Assembly: GCA_025210395.1 (NCBI GenBank)
Contig: JAOARV010000026.1
Span: 24,014 to 88,013, forward strand
Direction: 5' to 3'
From: Marinisporobacter sp.
GTDB lineage: Bacteria; Bacillota; Clostridia; Peptostreptococcales; Thermotaleaceae
DNA length: 64,000 bases
Shown piece by piece: positions 63,703 to 64,000 of this stretch. The notes below the pieces were generated by a model. The model worked only from the letters and a program-made list of their open reading frames with translations. It searched no databases and was not told the origin of the DNA. Both the position numbers and the translations under genes were made by a program. Position 1 is the first letter of the stretch, and every line of letters begins with the position of its first letter.

Positions 63703-63768
63703 GTAATTAAACGTTAAACTAATGATTAGTATATAAATACCGAGGGGGAGGGGGGTGAATTTGTAAAC

Positions 63769-64000
63769 ATGAATTTTATTCCTTTTATCGCCATACCTAT
63801 AGCAATTTTACTAATTATATTTGTAGCTTACTCAGGATTTACCACTGGTAAAAAATGTGAAAATGACATCTATGAAACGATGAAAAAAAATAATAATAAA
63901 GTTACCAATGTAAAAGAAATCCCTATGTTTTCTTCTGAAGAGATCCCTTTTAGTCGCATGAATAGTAGTGGTTTTAAACGAGGACATAATATATATAGAG
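63769..64000 (+). CDS. putative membrane-anchored protein, partial at the window end
   Basis: The frame runs 77 codons from the ATG at 63769 to the window edge without a stop. The first 25 residues form a hydrophobic anchor (FIPFIAIPIAILLIIFVAYS) followed by a basic, polar segment (TTGKKCENDIYETMKKNNNK), so an N-terminal anchor with a cytosolic domain is likely. A G-rich AGGGGGAGGGGGG tract lies 13-25 nt upstream, rather far for a ribosome binding site; the only nearer start, GTG at 63755, ends after three codons. I do not recognise the family. Confidence 0.6.
   Translation, partial: MNFIPFIAIPIAILLIIFVAYSGFTTGKKCENDIYETMKKNNNKVTNVKEIPMFSSEEIPFSRMNSSGFKRGHNIYR

Overview
The window is AT-rich, low-GC Gram-positive DNA. 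Purine-rich AGGAGG-type ribosome binding sites, frequent TTG starts, a T-box leader, U-tailed hairpin terminators, clostridial-style EamA, MFS and LytS proteins, oxygen-independent radical SAM enzymes and a sigma-54 activator with an ene-reductase target all point to an anaerobic member of the Clostridia. Species cannot be read from the sequence. No rRNA or tRNA gene, CRISPR array, IS element or prophage was seen.

Left part (1-16.8 kb): a hypothetical protein open to the left edge; two OmpR-type response regulator/histidine kinase pairs, each with kinase overlapping regulator; an EamA transporter; a long RelA/SpoT-domain protein; an MFS transporter; a 1179-residue secreted stalk protein with two tandem 82-residue repeats; and a chemoreceptor. 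Defence island (16.9-25.3 kb): a complete type I Wadjet operon (jetA-jetB-jetC-jetD) with a Nudix hydrolase 4 nt behind it. Then tadA, an unrecognised acidic-tailed protein, a minus-strand two-component pair, a glutamine-amidotransferase-like protein and an OpuC-type osmoprotectant ABC operon.

Middle (33.7-48.2 kb): a secreted ComEC-like metallo-beta-lactamase with a DUF3006 partner; an SH3/3D-domain cell-wall protein; a LytS/LytTR pair directly before a CstA-family transporter whose upstream region carries three TTCATGT repeats spaced exactly 21 bp; uvsE; a T-box leader before an NSS-family amino-acid symporter; a radical SAM protein; a pyridoxamine kinase-like protein; and a panG-panB operon behind a structured leader with a terminator and a competing long-range pairing.

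Right part (48.5-64 kb): a sigma-54 activator, a paired palindromic enhancer site and a -24/-12 promoter control a flavin ene-reductase, a small monooxygenase-fold protein and a zinc alcohol dehydrogenase. Next come an aminoglycoside-phosphotransferase-fold protein and, overlapping it, a 1608-residue fusion (HD, helical repeats, NadD-like nucleotidyltransferase, acetyltransferase-like, phosphoribosyltransferase-like). The last block, on the minus strand, is two radical SAM proteins with SPASM-like cysteine clusters, a 46-codon ORF overlapping both, and an EamA exporter: a possible peptide-modification cluster. The most novel candidates are the 1608-residue fusion with its kinase partner, the radical SAM/small-ORF cluster and the pan leader.
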